Of a stretch of DNA of 64,000 bases, positions 35,593 to 45,112 are shown piece by piece. The translations under genes were made by a program, and so were the position numbers. The notes beneath the pieces were generated by a model. That model worked only from the letters and a program-made list of their open reading frames with translations. It was not told the origin of the DNA and searched no databases. The number at the start of each line of letters is the position of its first letter. Positions within the stretch are counted from its first letter, which is position 1. This DNA is from Bacillus sp. EB106-08-02-XG196 (GTDB lineage: Bacteria; Bacillota; Bacilli; Bacillales; Cytobacillaceae): positions 86,671 through 150,670 of the forward strand of contig NZ_JABWSY010000013.1 in the NCBI RefSeq assembly GCF_013396335.1, given 5' to 3'.

Positions 35593-36589
35593 AATTCGTT
35601 GATTGACGGTGTTCGATGCGATGTGGAAGCACAACGGTTTGTTCCTCTACCTCTTCTTTGTTCATTAATTTGGTGAGTAAACGCATAGCCACCGCTCCAA
35701 TATCGTATAAAGGCTGAACGATTGTAGTCAGCTGGGGGCGAACCATTAATGAAAGCCTTGTATTATCTGATGTGATTACTTCGAAGTCTTCAGGAATTTT
35801 ATATCCTTTATCCTCGGCACCATGAACGACACCAAGTGCCATTTCATCGGAGCCAACTAGTATTGCTGTTGGTCTATTAGGAGCCTCTAATAATTTATCG
35901 AATGCTTCTAATCCAGAGTCATAGGTGTAATCACCTTCTACAACAAGTGAATCATTAAAATCTATTCCTGCATTTGCAAGTGCCCGCTGATATCCCCTTA
36001 GTTTTTTGTGGATATTTCTTGGCTCCTGTAATGGTCCAATTACAAAGGCGATATGCTTATGACCTTTTTCAATAAATTCATTCACTGAGTCATAAACAGC
36101 TTGTTCATAATCGATGTTAACAGAAGGAATCTGTTCAGATTCTTCAATCGATCCAGCTAAAACAATCGGAACTGGTGACTTTCCAAATTCATCCACATGT
36201 TCTTTTGTAATATTTCCACTCATAAATACAATCCCATCCACTTGTTTTCCTAGCATTGTATTTAATAAGTGTAATTCTTTCTCTAAGTTTTGATCGGAAT
36301 TGCTTAAAATAATATTGTACTTATACATGGTAGCGATATCTTCGATCCCACGAGCCAGTTCTGCAAAAAAGATATTTGAAATATCGGGAATGACTACCCC
36401 AACAGTCGTAGTCTTTTTACTTGCCAATCCCCTTGCGACAGCATTAGGGCGGTAGCCAAGTCTATCAATGACTTCTAAAACTTTTTTTCGAGTAACAGGC
36501 TTTACATTTGGATTTCCATTGACTACACGTGAAACGGTTGCCATCGAAACATTTGCTTCCCGGGCAACATCATAAATTGTTATATTCAC
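35591..36589 (-). CDS. ccpA: Catabolite control protein A
   Basis: LacI-family master regulator of carbon catabolite control; with HPr-Ser-P it binds cre sites. The N-terminal helix-turn-helix ([12 protein letters not shown]) and hinge helix [15 protein letters not shown] are present, and [23 protein letters not shown] matches B. subtilis. The start is the GTG at 36589 with AAGGAG nine bases ahead (protein [12 protein letters not shown]), giving 332 residues. Candidate cre sites for it lie before mgl, acsA and the DUF3870 gene. Confidence 0.97.
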   Translation of the reverse strand: MNITIYDVAREANVSMATVSRVVNGNPNVKPVTRKKVLEVIDRLGYRPNAVARGLASKKTTTVGVVIPDISNIFFAELARGIEDIATMYKYNIILSNSDQNLEKELHLLNTMLGKQVDGIVFMSGNITKEHVDEFGKSPVPIVLAGSIEESEQIPSVNIDYEQAVYDSVNEFIEKGHKHIAFVIGPLQEPRNIHKKLRGYQRALANAGIDFNDSLVVEGDYTYDSGLEAFDKLLEAPNRPTAILVGSDEMALGVVHGAEDKGYKIPEDFEVITSDNTRLSLMVRPQLTTIVQPLYDIGAVAMRLLTKLMNKEEVEEQTVVLPHRIEHRQSTN

Positions 36590-36768
36590 GTTAACACTCT
36601 CCTTAAACACAATACGTATTTTCTTTTATTTTACAGCATTTTCAATAATTTAGTCATTGTGATATAGTAAACAAACTTTTTTATATGTATTTAATCATAC
36701 GATAAGAACAAGCAAGTCGCAATGATATTTGTTCTCATTTTCACATTATTTTCGCTTTCATATAAAAA

Positions 36769-36800
36769 GAAACCTTCTGTAAGGCATACAGAAGGTTTCC
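36769..36800 (-). terminator. Terminator of aroA
   Basis: Perfect 13-base arms GAAACCTTCTGTA/TACAGAAGGTTTC with a five-base loop and TTTTTATATG on the minus strand. Confidence 0.9.
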
Positions 36801-36814
36801 TTTCTATATATTAT

Positions 36815-37891
36815 TTATACTCTAACGAAGTTGGATGCAAGCAGTTCACTATAGAAAGTATTAAACTGATCAAGGTTCATTTGTTGTTGTGCATCAGAAA
36901 GTGCCACTGCTGGATCTGGATGAACTTCAGCCATAACGCCATCTGCGCCAATCGCAATTGCTGCTTTTGCACATGGAAGAAGTAAATCTCTTCGTCCAGT
37001 TGAGTGGGTTACATCCACCATTACTGGTAAGTGTGTTTCTTGCTTTAGAATCGGTACGGCAGAAATATCAAGGGTATTTCTTGTTGCTCGTTCGTACGTT
37101 CTAATTCCACGTTCACAAAGGATGATTTGACCATTTCCTTGGGCCATAATATATTCGGCAGCATTAATAAATTCTTCTATCGTAGCAGCAATACCACGTT
37201 TTAAAAGAACAGGCTTATTTACGGAACCTGCAGCTTTTAATAATTCAAAGTTTTGCATGTTACGTGCACCAATTTGAATAACATCAATATAATCGATAGC
37301 CATCTCAATATCAGCAGGGTTTACAATCTCACTAATAACAGCCATATCATACTCATCAGCCACACGTTTTAAGATTTTTAATCCTTCCACTCCTAGACCT
37401 TGGAAGTCATAAGGAGAGGTTCTTGGCTTATAAGCTCCTCCACGCAGCAGCTTTAAACCTTTTTCTTTCATTGCTTTTGCCACAGTTGCAACTTGTTCAT
37501 AAGACTCAACTGCACATGGACCAAAAACAAAATGCTGCTTTCCATCACCGATAGTTTTACCTTTTATATTTACAATTGTGTTTTCAGGCTTCTTTTTCCT
37601 AGAAACAAGAAGAGCTTTTTGATGGTCATCTTTTTGCAAATCTAAGCCTGCCTTAAAGATTTCCTTAAATAAGTGGTCAATCGTTGCATTATCAAACGGA
37701 CCATCATTATTTTCTTTAATAACATCAAGCATTTTTCTTTCTCGAACTGGGTCGTATTTGTAAACCCCCTGAGTTTCTTTTGCTTTTCCAATTTCTTGGA
37801 CGAGTTGAGCTCTTTCATTGATTAGTTTCAATAATTCTAAGTTAAGATCATCAACACGTGTCCTTAATAGTTCCAAATTACTTTTGCTCAT
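36815..37891 (-). CDS. aroA: Bifunctional chorismate mutase / DAHP synthase
   Basis: First enzyme of the shikimate pathway (phosphoenolpyruvate plus erythrose 4-phosphate), fused to a chorismate mutase domain that gives feedback control by prephenate. The mutase domain is at about 1-90 ([23 protein letters not shown]) and the class I-beta DAHP synthase at about 100-358 ([39 protein letters not shown]). The start at 37891 behind GGACGGGG gives 358 residues, as in B. subtilis AroA. It lies upstream of ccpA on the same strand but is separated by a terminator. Confidence 0.96.
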   Translation of the reverse strand: MSKSNLELLRTRVDDLNLELLKLINERAQLVQEIGKAKETQGVYKYDPVRERKMLDVIKENNDGPFDNATIDHLFKEIFKAGLDLQKDDHQKALLVSRKKKPENTIVNIKGKTIGDGKQHFVFGPCAVESYEQVATVAKAMKEKGLKLLRGGAYKPRTSPYDFQGLGVEGLKILKRVADEYDMAVISEIVNPADIEMAIDYIDVIQIGARNMQNFELLKAAGSVNKPVLLKRGIAATIEEFINAAEYIMAQGNGQIILCERGIRTYERATRNTLDISAVPILKQETHLPVMVDVTHSTGRRDLLLPCAKAAIAIGADGVMAEVHPDPAVALSDAQQQMNLDQFNTFYSELLASNFVRV

Positions 37892-38123
37892 GATTTGTCC
37901 CCGTCCTTTCATAGCATGACAGATCAAACACATAGATCAGATCTGAAAACTGTCAGCTAGCTCCCTTATTAATAAAGTTTTTTAATAATTCAATAATTAG
38001 GCTTTATTATAGCTGAAAAGGATTACTTTGTCACGCCTTTTTCTTTAATGATTAAACGCTTTTAAGCGCTAAAGTAAAAGGTTATATAATAATTCATTCT
38101 ATGCTGAGATTTTTATTTGTTGC

Positions 38124-38456
38124 CTATAAGTTTTCACTAATTGCACTGGTTAAAGAACGATTTGTGATTTTCCAGTGAGAGGCATTCCATACCGCCGAAC
38201 CATTCTTAATTAGCAGAGCTTGTGGAGATTCATGTTTAATTTCGAATTTTTCGGCAATCTCATTAGATAAAGGGCGTGAGTCTTGTACGGCTAAATAATA
38301 GGCTGGTACGCTTTGATTTGACGCTGAGTATTTTTCATATTCCTGATAAGCCGCATGACTTATTGGACAGGTTAAACTATGTTTTAAGAATAAAAATTTG
38401 TCTTCTTGCTTCAATAAATCCTCAAATTGTTCTAATGTATCGATTTTTTTAAGCAT
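38124..38456 (-). CDS. brxC: Monothiol bacilliredoxin BrxC (YtxJ)
   Basis: Thioredoxin-fold protein of 110 residues with a single active cysteine in TCPIS (about residue 30), the BrxC pattern. It removes bacillithiol from oxidised proteins. The ATG at 38456 has GGAGG seven bases ahead; a TTG six bases up is too close. It follows ytxH, separated by a hairpin, in the ytxGHJ order of B. subtilis. Confidence 0.9.
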   Translation of the reverse strand: MLKKIDTLEQFEDLLKQEDKFLFLKHSLTCPISHAAYQEYEKYSASNQSVPAYYLAVQDSRPLSNEIAEKFEIKHESPQALLIKNGSAVWNASHWKITNRSLTSAISENL

Positions 38457-38475
38457 ATTCAATCCTCCAAAATAT

Positions 38476-38508
38476 AAACGGTGAAGTCATTCTATCACTT
38501 CACCGTTT
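38476..38508 (-). terminator. Hairpin between ytxH and brxC
   Basis: Perfect 12-base arms AAACGGTGAAGT/ACTTCACCGTTT with a nine-base loop and a short U-rich tail on the minus strand. It may partly end the ytxGH transcript. Confidence 0.65.
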
Positions 38509-38544
38509 TTGATACAAATAATTCGATTAGTTATCCGAAGATTC

Positions 38545-38910
38545 TTAATGTGTTACTTTATATTCTTCCTCTTCAAACGCTTTTTTTGCTTCTTCTAATT
38601 TTTTTCTGATTGCCAGTTCATCCACGTTAGCTTCTGGATTTGTTTTTTGTATCCCGCCAATTGAAATGTAGTGTTCTTCTTCTGTGTCTACTGATGGTTT
38701 TGTTTTTTTGACGAGTTGAACCGTTTTTTCTTTTAGTGTCTCTGCTTGATTGTTAATCGTGCTTCGAAGGTCCTTGCCGGATTTGGGTGCTAAGAAGATG
38801 GCAGCTGCTGCACCTACTAATCCGCCAATTAGTGCTCCTAGCAAAAAACTGCTTGATGAATCTTCACTTTTGTTTTGGTTTAGTTCTCGGCTTTCGTAAT
38901 CTTTACCCAT
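38545..38910 (-). CDS. ytxH: YtxH family general stress protein
   Basis: 121 residues. After a polar head comes a glycine/alanine-rich membrane segment (about 22-42, FLLGALIGGLVGAAAAIFLA) followed by PKSGKDLR, the YtxH signature, and a charged cytosolic tail. Function unknown; stress- and stationary-phase-induced in B. subtilis. The start has GGGAGG. It is separated from its operon partner ytxG by an inserted MITE-like element. Confidence 0.88.
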   Translation of the reverse strand: MGKDYESRELNQNKSEDSSSSFLLGALIGGLVGAAAAIFLAPKSGKDLRSTINNQAETLKEKTVQLVKKTKPSVDTEEEHYISIGGIQKTNPEANVDELAIRKKLEEAKKAFEEEEYKVTH

Positions 38911-38934
38911 AATGGATTCCTCCCTTTTATAAAT

Positions 38935-39119
38935 GGCTGTGTTAAACTGGGCTGTTGATTTATGCTCCAGGCGCTTCGCTTTCCGCAGGCGGTTCGGGAA
39001 GCCTCCTCGGCGCTAAAGCGCCTGCGGGGTCTCCCCTGTCCCGTCCTCCTGCAGGAGTCTCGCGCCTTCCGCATAAATCAACAGAGTTCTAAAACCATTT
39101 ATTCACCTTAAACACAGCC
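38935..39119. mobile_element. MITE-like element, full copy 1 (185 bp), between ytxG and ytxH
   Basis: Ends GGCTGTGTTAAACTGG and (inverted) GGCTGTGTTTAAGGTG. A second nested inverted pair, GCTGTTGATTTA / TAAATCAACAG, lies inside. The middle is a GC-rich core of about 105 bases, nearly identical to that at 42433, with GGCGCTAAAGCGCC and CTCCTGCAGGAG palindromes. No transposase gene is present. It starts nine bases after the ytxG stop. Confidence 0.8.
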
Positions 39120-39128
39120 TTAAAAATA

Positions 39129-39590
39129 CTATCTAGATCTAACTCTTTTAATCTCCTCGGCACTGCTTTCTTCTTTTTCTTTCTTTTTAGCATTCCATTT
39201 ATCTTTTAGTTCAAGGAAGACGTTAGTCCATTGGACAATTTGAGAGACTTTTTCTTTGTTTTCTTCTACTTGTATTTCAAATGAATCTGTTAAATCTTTT
39301 AAAGTACCATTGAATTTGTTTACTGTTGTCCCAACATCTTTTACTGCCGTAACAACACTATTTAAACTCTTTGACTTTTCCTGAATATCATCAGCAAGAG
39401 CATTTGTTTTTTGCAGGAGTTCTGTCGTTTCTTGCGTGACACCCTCCAACTGTTTTTCTACCCCCATTAACGTTTTTGAAACACTTGATAGGGTTTCTTG
39501 GAGAGATTTCAGGGTTTTTGCTACGTAAATCACAAGCACTAAAAAGGCAACCGCTATCAAAGCGACACTTAAATATAATATAATCTCCAT
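39129..39590 (-). CDS. ytxG: DUF948 protein YtxG
   Basis: 153 residues with one N-terminal membrane segment (about 3-25, [21 protein letters not shown]), then a long helical region typical of DUF948, ending in a charged tail. General stress protein of unknown function in B. subtilis. The start has GGAGG. A sigma-B-like promoter overlapped by an inverted repeat lies upstream. Confidence 0.88.
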   Translation of the reverse strand: MEIILYLSVALIAVAFLVLVIYVAKTLKSLQETLSSVSKTLMGVEKQLEGVTQETTELLQKTNALADDIQEKSKSLNSVVTAVKDVGTTVNKFNGTLKDLTDSFEIQVEENKEKVSQIVQWTNVFLELKDKWNAKKKEKEESSAEEIKRVRSR

Positions 39591-39622
39591 TCGTCTTTAC
39601 CTCCGCATATATACCATTATGT

Positions 39623-39659
39623 ATTACCTATCTATCGCGGTATTAAACGTAGATAGGTA
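39623..39659 (-). promoter_or_regulatory. Possible sigma-B promoter and overlapping inverted repeat ahead of ytxG
   Basis: On the minus strand GTTTAA (39648-39643) and AGGTAA/GGTAAT 13-14 bases later resemble sigma-B (GTTTAA, GGGTAT). Arms TACCTATCTA (39625-39634) and TAGATAGGTA (39650-39659) are perfect complements flanking the spacer. ytxGHJ is sigma-B/sigma-H controlled in B. subtilis. Confidence 0.42.
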
Positions 39660-39807
39660 TCCTATATTACTTCAAGATAATTGTCTCATTTTCCTGCAAG
39701 AGATTACAATACGTTTTACTCTTAAGTTGAATTTTTATCACTTTCTGTATGAATTCGGTTACAATAATAACTGTATTATTACTTTTTTCATTGGAGGAAT
39801 CTAGTAC

Positions 39808-40923
39808 ATGAAAGATCCACGTATTGAAAAATTAGCAAAAAATTTAATTAACTACTCGGTAGATCTGCAAAAGGGTGAAAAGGTTTTAATTGAAAACTTC
39901 GGCCTGCAGCGAGAGCTTGTTACAGCACTTGTTAAGGAAGCCTATCTTGCAGGGGGATACCCATTTGTACTTCTTAAGGATCAGCAAGTAGATCGTGCCT
40001 TACTTCTTGGTGCACAGGAAGAGCAATTTAACATGATTGCTGATTTTGAAGCAAATGTAATGGGGAAAATGGATGCATACATAGGTCTTCGTTCTGGTGA
40101 TAACATTAACGAGCAAGCAGATGTGCCGGACGATAAAGTTAAGATTCATGGAAATACGATTGGTAAAAAGGTTCATCGTGACATCCGTGTACCGAAAACA
40201 AAATGGGTTGTCCTTCGCTACCCAACTGCAAACATGGCTCAGTTAGCAAAAATGAGTACGGAGGCATTTGAGGACTTCTATTTTGATGTTTGTAATTTGG
40301 ATTATGGAAAGATGGATAAAGAGATGGACAGCCTTGCACAATTGATGAACCGTACAGATAAAGTTCGTCTCACAGGTCCTGGAACAGACCTTAGCTTCTC
40401 CATTAAGGATATTCCAGCTATTAAGTGTGCCGGCCATGCAAATATTCCTGATGGTGAGGTATATACCGCGCCAGTTCGTAATTCGGTAAATGGTGTTATT
40501 ACTTATAATACACCATCCCCTTACCAAGGATTTACTTTTGAAAATGTAAAACTTACCTTTAAGGATGGAAAAATAGTTGAAGCCGTGGCAAATGATACAG
40601 AGCGTATCAATAAAATATTTGATACTGATGAAGGAGCACGTTATGTTGGAGAGTTTGCCATCGGTGTAAACCCATATATCTTAAATCCAATGCAGGATAT
40701 TTTATTTGATGAAAAAATCGCCGGAAGCTTCCATTTTACTCCGGGTCAATGCTATGATGAAGCCTTTAACGGTAATCATTCTAATATTCACTGGGATATG
40801 GTTAACATTCAGCGTCGGGAATACGGCGGTGGAGAAATCTATTTCGATGATGTCTTAATCCGTAAAGACGGTCTTTTTGTGATCCCTGAACTTGAAGGAT
40901 TAAATCCTGAAAACCTCAAATAA
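39808..40923 (+). CDS. Aminopeptidase, M29 family (AmpS-like)
   Basis: Metal-dependent cytosolic leucyl-type aminopeptidase. 371 residues with the M29 motifs RSGDNINEQADVP, GPGTDLSF, NIPDGEVYTAPV and TPGQCYDEAFNGNHSNIHWDMV, which contain the Glu and His metal ligands. It is shorter than B. subtilis AmpS (about 410), matching the shorter M29 branch. The start has GGAGG. Single gene with its own terminator. Confidence 0.9.
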   Translation: MKDPRIEKLAKNLINYSVDLQKGEKVLIENFGLQRELVTALVKEAYLAGGYPFVLLKDQQVDRALLLGAQEEQFNMIADFEANVMGKMDAYIGLRSGDNINEQADVPDDKVKIHGNTIGKKVHRDIRVPKTKWVVLRYPTANMAQLAKMSTEAFEDFYFDVCNLDYGKMDKEMDSLAQLMNRTDKVRLTGPGTDLSFSIKDIPAIKCAGHANIPDGEVYTAPVRNSVNGVITYNTPSPYQGFTFENVKLTFKDGKIVEAVANDTERINKIFDTDEGARYVGEFAIGVNPYILNPMQDILFDEKIAGSFHFTPGQCYDEAFNGNHSNIHWDMVNIQRREYGGGEIYFDDVLIRKDGLFVIPELEGLNPENLK

Positions 40924-40927
40924 ATTC

Positions 40928-40967
40928 AAAAAAGGATGTCCGTATGTTTAAGGGCATCCTTTTTTTA
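40928..40967. terminator. Bidirectional terminator between the M29 gene and murC
   Basis: AAAAAAGGATG-TCC/GGG-CATCCTTTTTTT with a loop of about 12 bases, between convergent stop codons. Confidence 0.9.
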
Positions 40968-42269
40968 TTATAAGGTGAGCTGGTTTTCATAGGATTCCTG
41001 GAATTTTTGAATATCTCCTGCACCCATAAAAATAATTACACTATTTTGATGTTTCGAAAGCGGAGAAGTATTTTCTTCTGACAATATTTCTGCTCCTTCA
41101 ATTTTCATTTGCAGGTCATTAATCGTTAGTTTTCCATGGTTTTCTCTTGCAGAACCAAAAATTTCACATAAATACGTCTTATCTGCAAGTCTCAGGCTTT
41201 TTGCAAAATCCTCAAGAAAAGCTTGAGTTCTTGAAAAGGTATGCGGCTGAAATACGGCTACAATTTCCCTGTCTGGATATTTTTGATTGGCCGCATCAAT
41301 TGTAGCTTTAATTTCTGTTGGGTGATGGGCATAATCGTCAATCAAAATTTGTGAGCCAATTCGCTTTTCTGTAAATCTTCTTTTAACACCCTGGAAGCTG
41401 TTCAGTTGTTCCTTTACAATTGCAACATCAATTTCTTCATAGTGGCACACCCCAATGACAGAAAGTGCATTTAATACGCTGTGCTCACCGAATGTAGGGA
41501 TGGAAAATGTATCATAGAAGTTATTACGAATAAATACATCAAAGGTAGTTCCACTTGTGCTTTTCACAAGATTTTTGGCTTGATAGTCATTTTCCTCGTC
41601 AAAGCCATAGAACAAGACTGGCACCTTTGCCTGAATTTTTTGAAGCTGTTCATCATCCCCGTAAGCAAATATCCCCTTCTTAACTTGAACGGCCATTTCC
41701 TGGAATGCTGAAAAAACATCATCAATATTCGCAAAATAATCAGGGTGATCGAAATCAATATTTGTCATAATTGCATAATCTGGAAAATAGGACAAAAAGT
41801 GTCTTCTGTATTCACATGCTTCGAAAACAAAATATTTAGATCCTTCTTCGCCCTTACCTGTACCGTCACCAATTAAAAACGAAGTCGGCTTTGCACCCTT
41901 AATGACATGGGCAAGCAATCCAGTGGTAGACGTTTTACCGTGTGCTCCCGTAACAGCGACACTAATAAAATTTTCCATAAAATCGCCTAAAAATCGGTGG
42001 TAACGAACAATTGGCAGTCCGAGCTTCATGGCCTCTTGAATTTCCTCATGTGTATCAGGAAATGCATTACCAGCAATAATAGTCATCCCCGGTTTAATGT
42101 TTTCCTTTTGAAAGGGGAGAATCTTTATTCCTGATTCTTCAAGGGCCAGTTGAGTAAAAAAGCGCTTTTCGACATCGGAGCCCTGTACATCGAAATTCAT
42201 ATCATGGAGAACTTGTGCTAATGCACTCATTCCTGACCCCTTTATACCTACAAAATGGTAAATAGTCAT
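40968..42269 (-). CDS. murC: UDP-N-acetylmuramate-L-alanine ligase
   Basis: ATP-dependent addition of L-alanine to UDP-MurNAc in peptidoglycan precursor synthesis. 433 residues: the N-terminal [11 protein letters not shown] nucleotide motif, the ATP loop [19 protein letters not shown] and HTFSRTQAF. The ATG at 42269 with GGAGG ahead is the family start; the frame runs 40 codons farther up. It lies downstream of sftA, separated by a MITE-like element. Confidence 0.96.
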   Translation of the reverse strand: MTIYHFVGIKGSGMSALAQVLHDMNFDVQGSDVEKRFFTQLALEESGIKILPFQKENIKPGMTIIAGNAFPDTHEEIQEAMKLGLPIVRYHRFLGDFMENFISVAVTGAHGKTSTTGLLAHVIKGAKPTSFLIGDGTGKGEEGSKYFVFEACEYRRHFLSYFPDYAIMTNIDFDHPDYFANIDDVFSAFQEMAVQVKKGIFAYGDDEQLQKIQAKVPVLFYGFDEENDYQAKNLVKSTSGTTFDVFIRNNFYDTFSIPTFGEHSVLNALSVIGVCHYEEIDVAIVKEQLNSFQGVKRRFTEKRIGSQILIDDYAHHPTEIKATIDAANQKYPDREIVAVFQPHTFSRTQAFLEDFAKSLRLADKTYLCEIFGSARENHGKLTINDLQMKIEGAEILSEENTSPLSKHQNSVIIFMGAGDIQKFQESYENQLTL

Positions 42270-42432
42270 ATAAAGAACCTCCAACCAACGTCTATCTGTA
42301 AAACAGTATATGACATCTATCTTGAATTGTTTATTGAACAAAATTGAATCCATGTAATCACATTTAAGTATTATAACATTGTTCATCAATAAAAACTATT
42401 TGATACCGAAGTCACCTATTATTTTTTTATTA

Positions 42433-42615
42433 GGCTGTGTTAAACTGGGCTGTTGATTTGTGCTCCAGGCGCTTCGCTTTCCGCAGGCGGTTCGGGAAGC
42501 CTCCTCGGCGCTAAAGCGCCTGCGGGGTCTCCCCTGTCCCGTCCTCCTGCAGGAGTCTCGCGCCTTCCGCAAAAATCAACAGGGTTACAAAATCAACAGT
42601 TTACTTTAACACAGC
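42433..42615. mobile_element. MITE-like element, full copy 2 (183 bp), between sftA and murC
   Basis: Ends GGCTGTGTTAAACTGG and (inverted) GCTGTGTTAAAGTAAAC, with nested GCTGTTGATTTG / AAATCAACAG. The core matches copy 1 at 38935 over about 105 bases with few changes. It ends 14 bases after the sftA stop and lies in the same orientation to that gene as copy 1 to ytxG. The rest of the 42270-42629 gap is AT-rich and should hold the murC promoter. Confidence 0.82.
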
Positions 42616-42629
42616 AAAAATATTTAAGA

Positions 42630-45020
42630 TTAATTTATTGTACCAGTATCCTGCAAGGACTCCAAGTCTGATTCTGTTATTAATACTTCTCGGGGCTTGC
42701 TGCCATTAGCGCTTGTAATAAAACCGTTTGATTCAAGCATATCCATTAGTCTTGCTGCACGGTTATAACCGATTTTAAATCTTCTTTGTAAGCTAGAGGT
42801 TGAAGCAAGCCCCTGTTCAATAATAAATTCACAGGCTTCATAAAAAAGCTCATCTTCTTCTTCGGTAATCTGTGCCTTTTTTAACAGTTCCTCTTGTACA
42901 AACAAGTATTCAGGTTCACGCTGCTCTCTCACGTGCCCGACCACAAGGTCAATTTCTTCATCTGACACAAAGGTTCCTTGTAGACGAACAGGCTTTGATG
43001 AGCCATTTTCTAAAAAGAGCATATCGCCCCTGCCAAGTAATTTCTCAGCCCCGCTAATATCAATAATCGTTCGCGAATCCACTTGTGATGAAACAGAAAA
43101 GGCAATCCGCGTTGGGATGTTGGCTTTAATTAATCCAGTAATAACATCCACTGATGGTCTTTGCGTCGCAACAATTAAATGAATTCCACAAGCTCGTGCT
43201 TTTTGAGCAATCCTGCAAATCGCTTCTTCCACATCCGCGGGTGACATCATCATTAAATCAGCTAATTCATCAATGATAATCACAATAAACGGAAGTTTAT
43301 CACTATATTGTTTATGCTTTATGGCAAGCTCATTAAATCGATTGATATCGCGAACTCCAGTATGGGCAAATAGCTCATAACGTCTTTCCATTTCATCGAC
43401 AGCCCATTTCAAGGATGCAGTTGCTGCCTTTACATCCGTTATGACTGGACTAACTAAATGCGGAATTCGGTTATACGGAGCAAGCTCTACCATTTTAGGA
43501 TCAATCAGTAATAGCTTTAAATCTTCTGGACTAGCTTTAAACAATAAGCTTACTAGGATGGTATTAATACAAACACTCTTTCCAGAACCAGTTGCTCCAG
43601 CAATTAACCCATGGGGCATTTTCTTTAGATCGGTAACAATCGGCTTGCCGGAAATATCTAGTCCTAGTATAGCTGTCAATGGGGATTCAGACTCTCGAAA
43701 GACTGGACTTTGAATGATTTCATTTATAAACACAGGTCGTGATTTTTGGTTTGGCACCTCAATACCTATGGTATGTTTACCTGGAATCGGTGCTTCAATC
43801 CGAATATCCCTGGCGGCAAGACTTAACTTTATATCATCACTCAGATTTGTAATCTTGTTTACTTTTACCCCGGGCTCCGGTTGAACTTCGAAACGAGTAA
43901 CCGCTGGTCCTTGGGTTACATTCACAACACTTGCACCGACATTAAAATTTTGCAGCGTTTGGTTTAAAAGTTCTTCTTGGTATAATAACCATTCTGTATC
44001 ATCTTTTACGATCACAGGCGGTTTTAACAAGTTCATTTTAGGAAATTCATAAATATTCGAATCTAAATGTATTGGCGGGTCCTCTATCAGCCTTTCGTTT
44101 TTAGGTTCTACTTTGACGGTTTCAATATCATTTGACGGTTCCACTGAGAAGATTTCTACAACATTTGAAGGTCCTGCTTTAACAGCTTCCACATCATTGG
44201 AGTGTTCCTCTGCTTCAGGAGTTTCTTCCATTACCTTTTCCGGCTGTAATTTCTCAGCAGGCAATGTTTTTCTCCTTTTGCTTTCTTCCCATTTTAACTT
44301 ATCCTGTTTCAGCATCATGACATTGAAAGGAAGCGGGGATCGTTTTGGAGTGTGCGCCTCAGCAGCTTCTGGGGTCTTTTCCTCCAACTTCGTTTCAATA
44401 ACTGGAACTTCTTCAATTGTCTCAACTATTTCAATTATCTCTGCTGCCTCAGATATCGCAACAGCTGTTTCAGCAGCAGCCATTTCAATCTCCGGAAGTG
44501 ACTCATTCTCCAATACAGGTATACTAGAATCAAGCTGTTCATCGAATTCATCTGCAAAAAAATGACTTAACTCATGTTCCACCACTTTATCAGAGACTGC
44601 ATTCGGTCTAGTAAACCCAAAAATCGGTGATGGAATTTCTGTTAACTGAAACGGTTTTTTCTTAATTGGTGGTGTACTAGTCTTAGCTTCAGGCGGCTTC
44701 TTCGTATCAGCCATGTTCTTTGATTCTGAACCACTTCTTTCAGTATTTCTGTTTTCAGTACTTCTTTTTACAGTCCTTGGTTCTACCCTCTTTTGCCGGG
44801 TTGCATGTTCAGTTCTCACCATTGGAACTTCTGCCTTCAATTTGAAGTGAAGCTGCCCTTTAGGATACTGATAAGATATTTTTGTATCTAAATGCTGCCC
44901 CCCTTCTACTATCCTATGAGGAAATGACCGCACCGGCTGCTTGTTATGTATGTCATATTCAGCATATTCATCTTGATTGTCCTTTATAAACCTTTGAAAA
45001 AAGTTTTGGATCCAGCTCAA
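42630..45020 (-). CDS. sftA: DNA translocase SftA (YtpT), soluble FtsK/SpoIIIE family
   Basis: ATP-driven DNA pump that clears chromosomes from the division septum. About 796 residues: an N-terminal disordered, acidic Glu/Pro-rich region (about 60-350) with no membrane helices, the FtsK motor with Walker A GATGSGKS and Walker B IVIIIDELADLMM, and a C-terminal winged-helix gamma domain (about 730-790). The TTG at 45020 is preferred (protein MSWIQNFF, resembling B. subtilis); a GTG at 45029 is nearly on top of the ribosome binding site. Lack of membrane helices distinguishes it from SpoIIIE. Confidence 0.92.
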   Translation of the reverse strand: MSWIQNFFQRFIKDNQDEYAEYDIHNKQPVRSFPHRIVEGGQHLDTKISYQYPKGQLHFKLKAEVPMVRTEHATRQKRVEPRTVKRSTENRNTERSGSESKNMADTKKPPEAKTSTPPIKKKPFQLTEIPSPIFGFTRPNAVSDKVVEHELSHFFADEFDEQLDSSIPVLENESLPEIEMAAAETAVAISEAAEIIEIVETIEEVPVIETKLEEKTPEAAEAHTPKRSPLPFNVMMLKQDKLKWEESKRRKTLPAEKLQPEKVMEETPEAEEHSNDVEAVKAGPSNVVEIFSVEPSNDIETVKVEPKNERLIEDPPIHLDSNIYEFPKMNLLKPPVIVKDDTEWLLYQEELLNQTLQNFNVGASVVNVTQGPAVTRFEVQPEPGVKVNKITNLSDDIKLSLAARDIRIEAPIPGKHTIGIEVPNQKSRPVFINEIIQSPVFRESESPLTAILGLDISGKPIVTDLKKMPHGLIAGATGSGKSVCINTILVSLLFKASPEDLKLLLIDPKMVELAPYNRIPHLVSPVITDVKAATASLKWAVDEMERRYELFAHTGVRDINRFNELAIKHKQYSDKLPFIVIIIDELADLMMMSPADVEEAICRIAQKARACGIHLIVATQRPSVDVITGLIKANIPTRIAFSVSSQVDSRTIIDISGAEKLLGRGDMLFLENGSSKPVRLQGTFVSDEEIDLVVGHVREQREPEYLFVQEELLKKAQITEEEDELFYEACEFIIEQGLASTSSLQRRFKIGYNRAARLMDMLESNGFITSANGSKPREVLITESDLESLQDTGTIN

Positions 45021-45112
45021 AACTATCACTCTTTCTACTTTTCTATCACTCTATTTTAACAGGTATTATTATTTTTTCGACATAAAATCTTAGAATAAGC
45101 AAAAAAGACCAC

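Noticed and set aside
38050..38075. cre-like or hairpin sequence AAACGCTTTTAAGCGCT upstream of aroA and downstream of brxC
   Set aside because: It matches the cre pattern at only about 11 of 14 positions and makes a short hairpin with a poor U tail; too weak either way.
38880..39074. Minus-strand open frame of 64 codons across MITE copy 1
   Set aside because: It lies inside the GC-rich repeat core, has Arg/Gly-rich low-complexity content and overlaps the start of ytxH; not a gene.
42269..42389. N-terminal extension of murC by 40 codons
   Set aside because: The extension has no family similarity, and GGAGG stands directly before the internal ATG at 42269.
42453..42671. Plus-strand open frame of 72 codons across MITE copy 2
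   Set aside because: Alanine/glycine/proline-rich translation of the repeat, overlapping the sftA end; the equivalent frame is not kept in copy 1.
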